The notes under the pieces: model-generated
What the model saw: the letters and a program-made list of their open reading frames with translations, nothing else
Told to the model about the DNA's origin: nothing
The model's database searches: none
Origin: Exophiala sp. HKRS030
Lineage: Eukaryota; Ascomycota; Eurotiomycetes; Chaetothyriales; Herpotrichiellaceae
Assembly: GCA_023897205.1 (NCBI GenBank)
Contig: JAHWDD010000009.1
Location: 2,604,001-2,668,000, forward strand
Length of the DNA stretch: 64,000 nt
Direction: 5' to 3'
Program-made: the position numbers and the translations under genes
Shown: positions 20,810 to 32,662 of the stretch, one piece after another
Layout: every line of letters begins with the position of its first letter
Position numbering within the stretch: position 1 is the stretch's first letter

Positions 20810-23352
20810 CTATTTCTTCAACTTCTTCTTCAACCTCTTCTCCGCCCGAGCATCCTTCTTCAACCGAGTATCCACAATCTTGTATTTGCCTTTGACACCT
20901 CTCGGTCGGCCAGCAATACCACGGTTTCCCCCTCTAGCCACGACCAGCTTGACCTTTTCCTTGGGTTTGCCCTTTTTCGTTGCTCTCTTGATCATCCTTT
21001 CAATCATTCCCACCTTGTCCTTTTCACTGACGTTTTCATCCTCCATCAGCAGTGCTGACTTCTTTTTGAGCTTCTCAAGTCGTGCCGCCGCTCTCATCTT
21101 CTTTCTTCCCCTCGCTTCTTGCACCTTTTTGATTGGTCGTGCGTTCAAGGCTCGTAGCTTTTCCTTGATTGCCGCTGCTGCTGCCGCACTGATTGGCCGG
21201 TGTGGTTTTGAATGCTGGTTTTCGTCATCCACAAACCACTCAGGTAACCCGTCCGTGTCGCGGAATGTATATTTATTGAAACTATCGTCAACCAATTCCG
21301 ATGGCTTCACCTGCTTTGATGCCAGTGAATGAGCCAGCGTCATCGCTTCTGCCGTAATGATGTCCACGTCAAGCTGACCATTGGGGAGTAGTGGGTCCTC
21401 AGGCCGCGCTGATGTGGAACTGTTGGCAGGAACAACCTCATCGTCAGAGTCAGATTCTTCTGCCGTAGGATTCGGTGGCTTCTTCAGTGCTGATTTGAGA
21501 GATTTTGTTGCGTCCGGTTTTATCAGAGGTTGAGTTTTCTTTGACTGCGATCTCGAGCCTGACTGGTCAGAGGATTCATCCTCTAGCTCGATTGCGCTAT
21601 CAATGTCTTCTTGTTCACCCTCAATTCCCAAGTCCTGGAAGATGTCTTGGTCGAAAAACATGGCCGCTTTCGTGGAGAGGCCATCGGTTGGAGGCAACTG
21701 TCGCATCTCATACCTATCCTCGTCATCATATTCTGCGTCGGTCTCTCCAGCCTCCTCGTCTCTTTCTTCTTCGGAAAGACCGCCCCATTCATCAGTCTCC
21801 TTTTCTTTCCGAGCCTTTTTCGCTCGAGCCTTCGCATTGGCCTCTTCCCGCTTTTCTTGGAAGGAGATATACATGGCGTCGAGTTCCCGTTCCAGGCGAT
21901 CCCCATCATCATCGGAATCTGCGTCATCTTCTTCAACTTCTGACTCTTCCGATTCGAGGTTTTCCCCATCTTCCATTCTTCCAGTGGTGATTCTTGTAGG
22001 GTCCGAAGCCCTCTCGGCGGATTTGAGCTTGAACATGGACCCTTCACCAGCTGGACCCTGCTGTTCAAGGTCTATATCATGGGGAGTTGTCATATGCATC
22101 TGCATTCTCACGATCTCCTTGCGTTTCTGCTCGTTCTCCTTTCTCCGTTCTCTCTTCTTCTCCTTCGTATCCATGTCCTTGATACGTTGTAACTCTTCTT
22201 GAATTCTAAGTTCTTCGTCCATTGGTGCCACTTCTGCAACCTCGTCTTCATCTTTTTCTTTTTCTTCTCCCTCCGCTTGTTCCTTCTTCGCCTTGCTCGA
22301 CATGCCAAACTTATCTCGTACTTTCAAACGCCACCGAAGTAGTGTGCGAAATTCTTTTTTGCCCAAAACTTTCAGATCCGCGCAACACTGACGAATCTCG
22401 GCAGTGGTTTCTGGGAGTCTGTCGAGCGTTGCAAGCGCCAAATCACCATTGTCCGTCTGCTCGAAACTCAATTTATTGACCGTGCCGAGAATTGCAATCG
22501 GATCCGTCGTGTGTATGAACTCGCTGACGGGGACTTCCTTGTGTTGAGTGTAGTCTCCTTCTTCGTAACCTTCTCGCTTTCGCTTCTTCTTCTCTGGATT
22601 GAAAACCTTGGCTTCATTATTAGGAGTGGCAGCCTGTACTTCTGCAAAGACATGCTTCGGATCCAAGAATTTGGGGTCGAGTCGCTTTGGAGCCTTGAAA
22701 CCTCTGCAAACAACAAAGATTTCTGCCGACACGTTTCTTGATGAAGGGGGTTTGGTTGCCTCGACAGTATTGAAAAGTTGCTTGAACACCCACAGAAGGG
22801 CATTATAATCTTTGGAACGGAACACCTTTGTGACGAATGTTCCTCCTTCTTTCAGAAACTCTGTGGCCAGCTTCATGGATTGTAACACCAATTCGGCCTG
22901 TGAAAAGGCATCCTGAACCCATGCCACACCGACATTGGGGGCTCCGTCGTGCAAGACCGTATCGCATTTTAAATGTTTTATATGTTGTCTGATTGTCGCT
23001 CGACACTTGTCCGTTGTGATGTCGCTCTGGAAGGAAATGACCCGAGGAATGGCCTTGATGGGCGCAAGGTCGACGCCAATGATGAGACTGCCCGCAGGCA
23101 TGGTCTCTGCCGCAACCTGACACCATGATCCGGGTGCGGCACAGAGATCTAGGAGGACCTTTGACTTTTGAAGGAAGCCATACTTCTTATTCAGTTGAAT
23201 CAATTTGAACGCTGCACGAGCTCGATAGCCTTTCTCTTTGGCGAGTTTGTACCACTTGTCTGTAGAGAACTTCGATTAGTTATGTCGAGAATGGAGAAAT
23301 TGTACTTAGACATACCCAAACGTCCTTTTCCGTGCTTCTTCTGAATAGCCAT
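20810..23352 (-). CDS. SPB1: 27S pre-rRNA (guanosine-2'-O-)-methyltransferase SPB1
   Basis: Exons 23352-23316 and 23259-20810 (56-nt intron) give 828 residues, near the length of yeast Spb1. The start [19 protein letters not shown] is diagnostic. The FtsJ/RrmJ domain has the catalytic Lys in RARAAFK (about 31), the SAM loop [11 protein letters not shown] (about 48-58), the [10 protein letters not shown] aspartate block, FVTKVF lysine and SAEIFVV glutamate (KDKE set). A central acidic/coiled segment (Glu/Asp-rich) and a basic C-terminal tail ending in a KKKLKK-type motif match the Spb1 C-terminal domain. It 2'-O-methylates a guanosine in the large-subunit peptidyl-transferase A-loop during nucleolar 60S assembly. 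It is divergent from GDA1 across 0.86 kb. Confidence 0.96.
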
Positions 23353-24215
23353 GGCAGTGAATACACAGCAGAAGGAACACAATCAAAGGAACGAAGAGTT
23401 ATGCACCCCTAATATTGATTTGCAGTCCAGATGCCCATGGATCGTGATAATGGTGGGCAACGTTCCTCAGAAAAGTTTCGGAGTCGATGAAATTTGTGGC
23501 ACATTCAGCCGGTGATTAACCGTCCCACCGCAGCCTCGTAGCCTTACAGAGTACATGGTCACAGCCTCGCGATGCCCAAAAAAGAAACAAGTCATGATGC
23601 CGAACAGGGCTAGTAATAAGTTACATGATCTATTCTATTGACCCTGAGACCTCAATTCTAGTCTATCAAGCTATCCTATCACTTCCTAGTGGAAACCGAA
23701 TGTTGCACGGTGATCCTTTCAGACATCCGCTCTCCTTTTCCCAGTGGATTTAAGGAAAAAGATACGTCAAATGGGTCATTGATAGGAATGTCTTGCTGTC
23801 ATCGTGCAACGGCGACTTTATCTGGTACGACGTAGTTGCAAATATGTATGTACAAGTTGGTAGATGGTAATCGTGCGAAGACCCAAGAGAATTGAACGTC
23901 TGGGAGTTCATGTCCAGGGTAGAGTAGGGAATACCTAGGATGCAGCAACTGTGTCATTGAACATGGGTCTTGTCTGACAGAATAATTAAACCCTGTTTCC
24001 CATGCAATATCTTTTGTTGGGGACATGTGAAAAGTTCTGCAGGTCCAGCCATGGCAGTAGAAGGTCGAGGTGTGTGTAGCACCAGATAATCCCCCCAAGT
24101 ACCCCCTGAATTCCAACCAAGAAAACTATCCCCTATCTGTCAGACAAAGACTTTTTAGTTTCCACATCTCCCCATTTCTCCTTGCGCTTCGACACTTGAC
24201 CTAAATTTCGCAACG
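23353..24215. promoter_or_regulatory. Divergent intergenic region SPB1 / GDA1
   Basis: 863 bp between two start codons on opposite strands. No supported ORF. A C/T-rich leader immediately precedes the GDA1 ATG at 24216. It presumably carries both promoters. Confidence 0.5.
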
Positions 24216-25925
24216 ATGCCTCCTTCTAAACCCGACGACCGATCTGGAATCTGGTCATACATTCCTTTCGGCTCTTCTCCTCGACGACGCTCCGTCTCTG
24301 GCGGTCTGCCCACTCGCAACGGCTCTTCCAACTCTCCCTGGGACCCTTTCGAGAAATCCGATCGACAAGTCGGCCGTCCTCCCTCCAAACTGGATTCCGC
24401 AAAGAACGCCTGGATGACGCAAAGTCGCCAGGCCAGATACATCAAGACTGGCGGAGTATTATCTCTGTTCGTCTTGCTGTATCTCTTTTTCTTCAGTGGC
24501 AGCAGTAGTTCATCACCTCGTGGAGGCAATGTCTACTCTGCGGCAGATTCCCCAACATCGAGATGCACGAAGCCTCACGATCTCTCGAAGCCACTCGTTC
24601 AATACGCCATCATGATAGATGCAGGAAGTACAGGAAGTCGTATTCACGTCTACAAATTCAACAACTGCGGTCCGACGCCAGAACTTGAGAATGAAGAGTT
24701 CAAAATGACGGAGAAAAGGCCCGAAGGCTCTGGTTTGAGTTCGTATAAAAGTGACGCTGAAGGTGCGGCAAAGAGCTTGGATCCCTTACTCGAGGTCGCT
24801 TTGAAAACTGTCCCAGACAACTACAAATCATGCACTCCTATTGCCGTCAAAGCCACCGCCGGGCTACGACTACTTGGCGAAGTGGAAAGTCAAAATATCT
24901 TGGACGCAGTCCGAAATCGACTTGAGACTGTCTTTCCTTTCCCTGTTGTGTCGAAAGAAAAGGGCGGGGTAGAGATCATGAAAGGAGAAGATGAAGGTGT
25001 TTTCGCATGGATTACAACAAACTATCTCTTGGGTAAGATTGGTGGTCCAGATGATACCCCCACTGCTGCCATCTTTGATCTGGGAGGTGGTTCTACCCAA
25101 ATCGTCTTCCAGCCCACTTTTAAGGGAAGTCCGTCTGGAGGCATGCCATCTAAGATGGAAGAAGGTGACCACAAGTACAAGCTGAAATTTGGCGGGCGCG
25201 AGTTCGAACTCTATCAGCATTCTCACCTGGGCTACGGACTAATGTCGGCCCGGAAGGCGCTACATCAACTAGTCCTCGACCATATGCACAAGCAGAACCC
25301 AGATTCTCGATCATGGCTTTCAAAACCTATTCCTAACCACTGTATCACACCTGGGGCTCAAAAGAAAGTCGAAATCACCATGCCCGCAGATCACCCACTC
25401 GCAGGTGATCATACTGTCACGATGGAAGGCCCAGCGGATGCCATTCCAGCGCAATGCCGTGCCCTCGCCGAAGGCATTCTATACAAAGACAAAGCTTGCA
25501 CATTGGCTCCATGTTCATTCAATGGCGTCCATCAACCTGCTTTAGAGAAGACCTTCGCTCGCGAAGACATTTATATTTTCTCCTACTTCTACGATCGCAC
25601 TGCTGAACTTGGCATGCCCGAGTCTTTCACCATCCGAGAACTTCACGACCTGACGAGCAAGGTCTGTGGTGGGGAAGAGAAATGGCAGGGAGCCTTCAGC
25701 GGTATCGAAGGCGCTATCACAGAACTTCGTGATAGACCTGAATCATGTCTGGATCTGAACTTTATGAGTGCCCTCCTCCACACGGGCTACGAAATGCCCA
25801 TTGACAGAGAGGTCAAGATTGCCAAGAAAATCAAGGGTAACGAGTTAGGTTGGTGCTTGGGTGCGAGTCTGCCCTTATTGGAAAAGGAGTCTGGTTGGGA
25901 ATGCAGGATTAAGCAGATTGCTTGA
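24216..25925 (+). CDS. GDA1: Golgi guanosine diphosphatase (GDA1/CD39 family)
   Basis: A single exon gives 569 residues. The N-terminus is cytosolic with Arg/Ser/Pro clusters, and residues about 79-95 form a signal anchor, giving a type II topology with the enzyme in the Golgi lumen. Apyrase conserved regions are clear: MIDAGSTGSRIHVYKF (about 133-148), KATAGLRLL (about 212-220), the GEDEGVFAW(I)T block (about 257-267) and AIFDLGGGSTQIVF (about 285-298). The enzyme converts GDP released by mannosyltransferases to GMP, which drives GDP-mannose/GMP exchange for protein and lipid glycosylation. Length and motif order match fungal GDA1. Confidence 0.95.
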   Translation: MPPSKPDDRSGIWSYIPFGSSPRRRSVSGGLPTRNGSSNSPWDPFEKSDRQVGRPPSKLDSAKNAWMTQSRQARYIKTGGVLSLFVLLYLFFFSGSSSSSPRGGNVYSAADSPTSRCTKPHDLSKPLVQYAIMIDAGSTGSRIHVYKFNNCGPTPELENEEFKMTEKRPEGSGLSSYKSDAEGAAKSLDPLLEVALKTVPDNYKSCTPIAVKATAGLRLLGEVESQNILDAVRNRLETVFPFPVVSKEKGGVEIMKGEDEGVFAWITTNYLLGKIGGPDDTPTAAIFDLGGGSTQIVFQPTFKGSPSGGMPSKMEEGDHKYKLKFGGREFELYQHSHLGYGLMSARKALHQLVLDHMHKQNPDSRSWLSKPIPNHCITPGAQKKVEITMPADHPLAGDHTVTMEGPADAIPAQCRALAEGILYKDKACTLAPCSFNGVHQPALEKTFAREDIYIFSYFYDRTAELGMPESFTIRELHDLTSKVCGGEEKWQGAFSGIEGAITELRDRPESCLDLNFMSALLHTGYEMPIDREVKIAKKIKGNELGWCLGASLPLLEKESGWECRIKQIA

Positions 25926-26429
25926 TCGGCGAAACGGGGTGTTCGGATTATTCAATGCTTGAATGGATTTTCAGACGACTCTTTGTTCCAGGCATGCTTA
26001 ATGGCGTACTAATGAGCGGTTGAAAAGCATGTCAAAAATTAGAACCAAAATCATGACAGGGCAGACCTTCATTGGTGAAGGGGGTTTGTGGACATAGAAT
26101 TCTTTCAGCTTTTGTAGATTAATGAGTCTTCATAGGGTTTAATGTTCAGAAATATGCGATTGAGTTCTATATGGTCAATCAACATGAAGTCTTTTTCTCG
26201 TGGCTAATGTCCCATGGTCCAGAGTTGCATGTCAGTAACATCCACTATCATATTGCCCTTGAACGTCTTGGTGCGGTGTACTACATAGAACCGCAAAGCT
26301 ACAGTAACCATGTGCAAAGCCTTCCGACCAAAGCAGCTTCTCCGTTCCAAAATCCGTGCTGCCTAGCCACATTTTCATCATGAAAATCTCCATCACGGAC
26401 TGGAACCAGACCAACTTCGCGTCCGGCGA
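25926..26429. other. Convergent 3' region between GDA1 and the PEBP gene
   Basis: No gene seen. The two genes converge here and both 3' UTRs are expected within it. Confidence 0.5.
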
Positions 26430-27114
26430 TCACTGCTGGTCCTCTCCAACCCACCCGTCGCCAACACCAGTGAACCAATCCACACCAACAAGCCTTAGCC
26501 CCAACCCAGCCGCCCACCGCGCGACGTCAAACGAACGTCTCTCGACAAACTCGTCTCCTGGGACATGATCCCTCGACACCTCGACCCCTTCGGGCTGCTC
26601 ATATAAAAGGAATGTATATCGATGCGGCCCCGATTCGTCCTTGACGCCAGGTGCGAGGTAGGGGTGATGGCTGGTGGTGCATTGATGGCAGTGGCATCCT
26701 CCTCGGGTAAGATGATATACCGCTGACTATCCAGTGGCGCCACCAGGCGAATTTAGGGTCGGCCGGTGTTGGCGCGTCCGGGTCGACTAGGATTAGCGTG
26801 TATTTCTTCCCCGCCTGGATGGAAGGAAAATGGGAGAGAGTGTTAGCTGCAAGGATAAATGATAGATGTGTATATATGGGCGGTTCGATGTGACCTTCCC
26901 TCCTATATCACTGTTAACTCACCTCACCGGAAAAGGATATCGTAGGTTCGCTCTTGACGTCGCTGACGCGAAGCAAATTGCCGTGCGTAACGGCTTTCTG
27001 TCCAAAGGAAAGCGTCAAACTGATAGTAGGTATAAATCCTGTTTGTATCACTTCCGTGGGAAGTAATTTGGCACTCTGCAAGGAGGCGAGGAGAGTCTGG
27101 TGAGTAGTCGCCAT
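26430..27114 (-). CDS. Phosphatidylethanolamine-binding (PEBP/YbhB, TFS1-like) family protein, frame-disrupted
   Basis: Exon 1 is 27114-26923 (MATTHQTLLASLQSAK...). A 108-nt intron (26815-26922) leads to exon 2 from 26814. Exon 2 shows the PEBP ligand-pocket motif LVDPDAPTPADPKF followed by RHWIVSG. Further on, in another frame, comes HHPYLAPG then GPHRYTFLLYEQPEG and a C-terminus ending GWVGEDQQ at 26430. Between RHWIVSG and PYLAPG the reading frame changes, seemingly twice, within about 70 bp. The intervening frame reads ILPEEDATAINAPPAITP, which fits the variable loop. No GT-AG intron joins the parts without losing conserved residues, so I infer two missing bases or real decay. Fungal PEBPs include carboxypeptidase Y inhibitors; the partner here is unknown. 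Confidence 0.75.
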
Positions 27115-27909
27115 GTTGGCCTGGTGATATGTGTATGATGACTGTTGGTGGCTGTCGATTTAGAGGGAAAACCTTACATCTATTGCTCGCTCGTTGTACT
27201 TCGGGGTCACGTTATATATAGATGTTATAGCCTGAGCTACCGGATGAGGTCTGGAATTCCGCATTACTGGCCAAAATCACCACTACCTCATATCCCAGTG
27301 AGATGTGCTTTGGGCGATGGAACCCCGCGCGGGGTCAGAGTTGCAAGTCTTGGATTCCAGGTCATAACAATTTAATCACTTTGAAACTTCGACGTGGGAT
27401 CATCACGGGTTTGGATTGGAATCGACTTTGAACTTTTGCGATACGAGGCTGTCTTGGAATTGCAAAGAAGTGCTTCAGTTCATGGAGAGACATCCTAAAT
27501 GACAGCGAGGACGCGACATTTTTACCGTGCTGATCGCGTGCTTACGGTAGCACAGCAGGCTAAGTCGAAAAGTGCCGAATACAAAACAAACAGACAGGTT
27601 CGTCGTCCTCATTATTTGCACGAATGTCGTGAAATCTTCAGCAGCTTGGTCATTGAGATGCATGTTAGGCGGCACGGGCGGTTGATACAAATGTACCTAT
27701 TTTACACGTCGTGACGTCTGTACTCCGAGGGGAGTGCATATGCTCTACAATCTGCTCGGCCCTATCATGACTACGGTGAAACACTGAGTGCTCTCTGAGT
27801 TTCTTTCCCCAAAGTTCAATTACTCGTTCGCGAAGTTTTTGGAAATTGGGATTAAATCTACCGGTTGCACCACCTCAGTTTCATCATACCGCCTAGGTCA
27901 GCGCAGGCT
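27115..27909. promoter_or_regulatory. Divergent intergenic region PEBP gene / uL4m
   Basis: 795 bp between opposite start codons with no supported ORF. It likely contains both promoters. Confidence 0.45.
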
Positions 27910-28963
27910 ATGGCGCATCCCTCTACGGCTCGGAGTCTGTTGGGCTTGTCAAAAAGTTTCAAGCGCCTCAATCTATCAGATCCCTTGACGGTATGCTTCT
28001 AACCATCTAGCCAGTATCCTTCCTCCCGCACGTCGAGCTGATCAAATTCCTATAGCAATGTCTCGTTCCGAGGATGACTCGATCTTTTGCATCCGAAACC
28101 CAGCTTCCAGTCGCCGAGCTGCAACGAGAGATTCAAACAGGACTGCCAAAATCGCCAGTCACAAACAATGACATCTCATCATCCCCTGTCCCGGACTCAC
28201 CTACGTCGAAACTCACCTTGAATGCCCTCGAATCTCCAGTCCTCGCGACACTATACAGCTTTCCATCACTGGAACCATCTCGCTACGCCCTCTATCATCC
28301 TAAATTCCTGAATGCTCCACTCCGACGTGACATTCTCCATCGAGCAGTAGTCTATGAAGGTGATTCTACGAGACAGGGTACAGCTAGCACAAAATGGCGA
28401 GGTGATGTACATGGTAGCAACAGAAAGATCGTGCCTCAGAAGGGAACAGGTCGAGCTCGTGCAGGTGACAAGAAGTCCCCCATTCGCAAGGGTGGTGGTG
28501 TGGCATTCGGACCGCATCCCCGAGACTTTTCAACCGAACTTCCTCAGAAGGTTTACGCGCAAGCTGTGCGCATTGCTTTGAGCTATCGGTATAAGAAGGG
28601 AGAACTTATCATTCTCGACAATGATATTCACCTGCCGAAGGCGCCGGTGGAAGATGGTTCAATAGCGTTCTCGACAGAAATCAGCTAGGAAGACGAAATG
28701 GTCGGAGCTTGCTCATCACCAACACAAGCGAACAAGCTTCCCCGGAGCTTTTCGAGGCCATGGCAACAGTCGGCAATCATGGGACTTTGAAGAGTCTTGA
28801 GGATGTGGATGTCAAGAACCTGCTTGAGACCGGTCGCATCGTCATTGAACGACAGGCTCTTCAAACATTACTTTGGATGCACTGCAGTGATTTGGGTGCA
28901 GAGTTTGACACAGAGTTTGAGCTTGACTCTCCGTTTGTTCAGTATTTCGAGCACACTTTGTAA
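27910..28963 (+). CDS. Mitochondrial large-subunit ribosomal protein uL4m, one frame break
   Basis: Exon 1 (27910-27990) encodes a presequence MAHPSTARSLLGL. A 65-nt intron (27991-28055) leads in phase to exon 2. The uL4 core is unmistakable: RRDILHRAVVYEG, then TKWRGDVHGSNRK, PQKGTGRARAGDKKSP, KGGGVAFGPHPRDFS. The frame from 28056 hits a stop at 28688. The -1 frame continues from about 28660 as NSVLDRNQLGRRNGRSLLIT to a natural end at 28963, which is the expected uL4m C-terminal half. One extra A at the AA run at 28661-28662 would join them. No intron fits. The protein belongs to the exit-tunnel side of the mitochondrial 54S subunit. Confidence 0.88.
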
Positions 28964-29379
28964 AATATTGTTTCTTCAAGAGCCAATGAAAATTCCTCAA
29001 CTATTCCGGACTCGGCTGTTTTACTTCATGCACGGGCAACTGAATCTGGTCTTTAGCCCTTGGAGCAGCCGCCTGGTTCGACTGTGGAGGTCGCTTGTCC
29101 ACAGCCTGCATATTCGTCTTACTTGCTACAGAGGCACAGAGGCCCTGAGGTCGAAATGCTTATCACAAATGATTCAGTCGATTCATTTGACTTTCGTTTT
29201 ACTCACAAGCAGGAAACACAATGATATTAATGGTAAGTACCTTAGCTGACATTCTTCTTGACCAAGCAAATTACAACGGCTATCAATTGAGATGAAGCTG
29301 CGAAGAAGATGCCAGGAGGCTATCGATGCACCCGTACCTACCCCCTCTTATCAGTTCTCCCTAGTGCTCGAAGAAAGAG
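28964..29379. other. Convergent 3' region
   Basis: It lies between the uL4m stop and the end of the minus-strand 174-aa gene. The open frame running from 28797 to 29249 is a shadow of uL4m plus its 3' UTR; nothing recognisable is seen. Confidence 0.45.
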
Positions 29380-29958
29380 CTAAAGAGATCCATGGAAGTT
29401 GCTATTCTCTGAGGTATGTTGATATGGCATGTGAGCGTCAGCAGGCATGCCGACGGGCACACCCTGAAGAGTAGCAGGGTATTCCTGCACATGACACACC
29501 ATTCCATCGCGTCCAACACTCTGCAGCATAGTACCCTCGGCCCAGGCCAGCGAGTCATCAGGCTTGACCAAGTCAGGGGTGCTTCTAGACGTTGCTTTCT
29601 TGGGGGTGTTAACTCTTTTGCGCTGAAGAGCACCCGAGTTGAGCACCTTGATGTCGATGTTATACCTCTTTCGAAGAGCCGTGAACTTTGGAGGAATGGT
29701 TGACAGACTCATGCCTAATTGACTTGCGACCTTTTCGGCGTCGACCTTTAATTCGTGTCAGGTCATGGAAGGTTCATAAAAGGAGTAAGCACAACTTACC
29801 TGGATCGGACCGACGGAATTCTGGATAGCGGCGATGAGAATCGCGATATCGCTGTCCCTGATCTCTACTCTCGACATGGTGGTTGATTTGCTTGGGGAGG
29901 GTTTTTGGCGAGGCTTGACTGGAGATTTTTGGATTGGACTTTTTGGAAGACGAGACAT
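29380..29958 (-). CDS. Small basic nuclear-looking protein with a helical Myb-like domain
   Basis: Exons 29958-29800 and 29745-29380 (54-nt intron, GTAAGT donor) give 174 residues. The N-terminus is Lys/Pro/Ser-rich (SPIQKSPVKPRQKPSPSK). A compact helical block follows, from ILIAAIQNSVGPIQ through VDAEKVASQLGMS to FTALRKRYNI. This fits a fungal Myb/HTH-like small domain in which the third helix is basic. After about residue 110 the composition is low-complexity. The function is unknown; DNA or chromatin association is inferred from charge and domain only. It is divergent from a second gene with a similar domain at 30730. The C-terminal 15 residues could be replaced by another exon. Confidence 0.65.
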
Positions 29959-30729
29959 GATTTCTTACCCCGAGACACGCAACACTTGGGCTTTATATAT
30001 TTCAACAATGTCTAACAAAGGGACGAAGCAGGTAAGAGCAAAGAGACCATAAGAACAACGAAGAATGACGACCAGCGTGAGTGAATGTTGAGTCAGGTTC
30101 TATGTATGACTGGTATTGTCATACACCTCCCATTACCATATCTCTGAAATACGCTAAATGAAGGGGGTGGCCAGACATCTGCCCATTCTGTTACTTTCCT
30201 CACCGCCAAAGGCTTGTTCGATTGGCTCCGAATGAGGCACTCTCGTTCACTCAGTGCCCAGGGTCCGGACCAAATATTGGTTTGCAGCTCTTGGTCTCTA
30301 CACTATGCGCTCATCGCCTCCGGTGTGTCTTCGGCGACAAGAGTTCCCTGTACAAAGTCGAAACCTATTATCCAGCAAAAACCACCAACTCTCATGCAAG
30401 TGCTGATTCCCACAATCTGCCCTAGTCAAACCATATGTGTCATCACGCCAATGCAACGATGCTTCCGTCACAAGGCAACCAAAACTGTCTCATCACTCCC
30501 TCATCCCACCCCCTGTACGCTGGTCAAAACCAGTTGTCCCCTACCACAGCAGCTCGATTCTTGGCTGGTCCTGTTATTTCTCCCATCGACTCCCGTTGTA
30601 CCCAATTTTCTTCCCTCAGCTTCTGTCTACATTTGCTGATTCCACACCCTCCGAATTCGACTCACTTTTGAGGGATTTGGAGCGTCATTGTCAAAGACTG
30701 AGGTCCATTTTACAACTCCTTTCTTCAAA
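29959..30729. promoter_or_regulatory. Divergent intergenic region of the two Myb-like genes
   Basis: 771 bp with C/T-rich stretches before the plus-strand ATG (30500-30725). Overlapping open frames up to 141 aa are pyrimidine-tract artefacts without family features. Confidence 0.45.
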
Positions 30730-31331
30730 ATGCCTTACCAATGGAATGCTGAGCGCGAGCGCCAGATGCTTTTGCTGGCTATTTCTCGTGCCAACCTCAG
30801 GCCTTCTGCGGATACTTGGAGCACGGTTGCCGCCATACTGGGCGGAGGACTTACAGCCTCCGCTGTCAGGTAAGTCCACACCCTCTGCTGAAATCACTCT
30901 GCGAGCACACCATTGTTTTAAGTCCTGTGACAACTCGGGAATTGACCGTGTCCAACAGCCAGAAATACTACAAGCTGCGGAGCGAGGCAGAGAAGAAGCT
31001 ACAGACCGGGCAGATCTTCGCAACTCCACCAACAACTCCGACAAAGAGAAAGCGGGAAGCGGACGACGTCAAGACCCCAACCAAGCGAGCGAGGAAGTCC
31101 GCTCAGAAGCAGGAAAGCCATGACGGCGAGCCCTTCTCTGACATCAGTGAGAGCTCCTCATTCACCTACAGCGTCAAGGATGAAGAGAAGAAACCCAAAA
31201 TCGAATTGGACGCATTGCAACAGCAGAACAGTATCATGTACCTGCCCGACTCCTTCTACAGTATAGGACACGCAAACGTGGAGCCGGAGCTGGGTATGAT
31301 GAGTAGCAGCAACGGAAGCAGCAGTTTCTGA
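30730..31331 (+). CDS. Small nuclear-looking protein with a Myb/SANT-like domain
   Basis: Exons 30730-30869 and 30959-31331 (89-nt intron) give 170 residues. The first 65 residues, from MPYQWNAERERQMLLLAI through WSTVAAILGG to SQKYYKLRSEAEKK, form three predicted helices like fungal Myb-like DNA-binding modules, with Trp and basic third-helix residues. Two basic clusters, PTKRKREADD and PTKRARK (about 76-100), look like a bipartite nuclear signal. The rest is Ser/acidic and disordered. No further function can be assigned. It pairs divergently with a similar small protein at 29380-29958. Confidence 0.72.
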
Positions 31332-32662
31332 TTGGGACAATGTTTGGAGCAGTGATACCACATGGAGAGCAGGATTTCGTAGACATTGAAAAATAAGGCG
31401 GGCAAAAAGTAGGCGCAAATCAAGGGAGATTGAATCCGGAGGTTGATGCAAATGCAGGAGAGTGACTCGAGACTTGGGGGCAGACGAAATCCCCCCTCTG
31501 AAATCTTGGATCCGTGGAGCCCAATTCCCTTCATCCTCCTGGTGGTGATGAGATCCACAACTCCGCGCAAGGCTTTGTCAAGCTGAATAGTTGGTGAATC
31601 AGTATAGTTGCTTGTCGTCCAATTGTGCATATTTTAGCGTCCTTTAGACGTCGCCTTAGCGGACGGTTGCCTATCCAACAAGCTTTCGTCCAATGAGAGC
31701 ATCGGGTTTCATTTATGGAACTTGGCATGCCGCACACCCTACTACCAAGTGCGTCCGCCCATTACAAAAATCCGCCTCCCGCATTGCAATGTCTCTTATC
31801 ACGATGGTTGGAATCCACCCCCGGAGTCAGCACAAGGAGCAGGGCCACAGTCTGCAGATCCAGAGAGTCAAGTCATCCGAAGTTCATCAGCGGGGAAGAA
31901 ACTCTTCATGCACGGCACCATGGGCATCACCTTGAGAAAGTCGATACGCTGCGACGAAAATTCCCACGCTAATGCGACATATTCCGCTCGCCGCGTCCAA
32001 TAAACGTACCCCTCATCGAATGAAGTCTAAACCCCCTCCCCCTATCGCATGACTTCTGGCCGGGTTGGGACTAAGAAGTCTCTTTTTTCCCAACCTCCTC
32101 CTTTTCTGCCTTGCGGCTTCGCTTACATGGGGCGCTCATCCTCGCCTCGGTGTTGTTTGCACAGCCGTTGGGTTCGCTACTCGCAGGCTTTCTGGGCATG
32201 TGAAGGGTGGGCAAGGATGATGTGACAGGTTGGCCATTTTGGCACGCTGGTGCCGGCTCAGGCGAGCCGGTGCTCTCACTGCTGGCTGAGTATGCCTCTG
32301 GACCAGGTGCTTATGCGTATGGGTGTGCAGATGTCATGTATATGGTTGCCTTGCGTCAGTGTTCAATGCCCGGGACTTTGTTGTACTTTCAATAGTGCCA
32401 TGTACATGGTCGAATTTGTGTGGTATGGTGTGGTGCGGCCGTTGTATTTTTCGACACATTGTATTGTAGGGCTAATCTTCAGAACAGGAGTCCCCCAGGG
32501 CTTATCTACTAGCAGGGTGTGACTGGGTAGACTGTGACCTCATCACTACCACGCACCAGTAGTAGGGAGACAGTTGCATGAGCAACGCCTATAGTGCTAC
32601 TGGCGGATGTGCAGACAAGAGAGGCTGATATTCTTCAAACTAAAACGGGTACGTTCTAGCCA
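31332..32662. other. Intergenic region
   Basis: 1.3 kb with several overlapping short ORFs on both strands but no recognisable product. It lies between the 3' ends of the Myb-like gene and the zinc-finger gene. Confidence 0.45.

Noticed and set aside
20471..22479. Plus-strand Ser/Pro/Phe-rich ORFs opposite SPB1
   Set aside because: Antisense shadows of the Glu/Lys-rich SPB1 region.
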